Shown here one piece after another: positions 63,864-64,000 of a stretch of 64,000 nucleotides of DNA; the first letter of the stretch is position 1, and the number at the start of each line of letters is the position of its first letter. The position numbers were made by a program, and so were the translations under genes. The stretch spans positions 3,348,001 through 3,412,000 of the forward strand of contig NZ_QBDT01000001.1 in NCBI RefSeq assembly GCF_004124325.1, given 5' to 3'. The notes beneath the pieces were generated by a model that worked only from the letters and a program-made list of their open reading frames with translations, searched no databases and was not told the origin of the DNA. This DNA is from Streptomyces sp. L2 (lineage in GTDB: Bacteria > Actinomycetota > Actinomycetes > Streptomycetales > Streptomycetaceae).

Positions 63864-64000
63864 GGGGGGTTCCTGCCTGCGCTTTCCGACCGTGGCGCGC
63901 CCACACATCTTTGGCTGAGCTTGCCCGGTGCTTTCCTTGGCCTTTGACCCGACTTTCCGGCGGGGAGTGAACCTCTCTCCCCGAGACACCGTCCTAGAGG

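Overview
The window looks like a chromosomal segment of a Streptomyces species. GC content is very high, codon third positions are almost all G or C, GTG starts are common, and the gene content (sigE-cseABC, clpC-lsr2, disA-radA, nadABC-like and coaX genes, a stand-alone nuoD copy) matches the conserved core of Streptomyces chromosomes. No rRNA, tRNA or CRISPR array was found. About 56 protein genes fill nearly all of the 64 kb, many overlapping by 4 nt (ATGA or GTGA).

Layout. 1-2.1 kb: 3' end of a tryptophanyl-tRNA synthetase gene (probably trpS1 type) followed by a solo TnpB element. 2.2-6.2 kb: proC, a leaderless, operator-bearing drug-type ABC exporter, a methyltransferase and a membrane protein. 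6.2-6.6 kb: a 24-copy short tandem repeat. 6.6-14.1 kb: SH3 protein, Ser/Thr kinase with a beta-propeller sensor, ilvD, TetR plus sugar isomerase, Ppx/GppA. 15.1-17.5 kb: a small accessory block (Cys-rich 65-residue protein, compact JmjC-type oxygenase, XRE/TPR regulator, HAD remnant). 17.5-24.5 kb: a sigma-like/BACON fusion protein, radA, a MITE-like element, disA, a membrane-anchored secreted protein, mutY. 24.7-28.1 kb: the sigE-cseA-cseB-cseC cell-envelope stress operon. 28.2-32.3 kb: VOC/AraC pair, MFS exporter with divergent TetR, M23 peptidase. 32.7-35.8 kb: a NACHT-LRR protein, a plausible bacterial NLR-type defence gene. 36-41 kb: secreted acid phosphatase, an ABC exporter with a divergent two-component system, and an ACT-domain gene behind a leader peptide and terminator. 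41.3-47.7 kb: clpC (with a ClgR-type box), lsr2, a GNAT, BlaI and small proteins. 48.1-53.7 kb: a tightly overlapped NAD/pantothenate/CoA operon (DUF2520 gene-panC-nadB-nadC-coaX). 53.9-63.9 kb: aldolase, a second LuxR-type two-component system, a MidA/NDUFAF7-like methyltransferase facing a solitary nuoD, a pair of PH-domain membrane proteins, a coiled-coil protein and a secreted-type esterase.

Two genome-scale patterns stand out. At least sixteen genes have a -10-like hexamer ending 6 or 7 nt before the start codon, the geometry of leaderless mRNAs. A family of about eight short intergenic repeats with a shared GTGG..CGCGC / CCCCGCGCCCC core sits mostly at the 3' ends of genes. The most novel candidates are the NACHT-LRR gene, the 15-17 kb accessory block, the ACT-gene attenuator, the repeat-built translation starts of panC, and the MITE that supplies the stop codon of radA.
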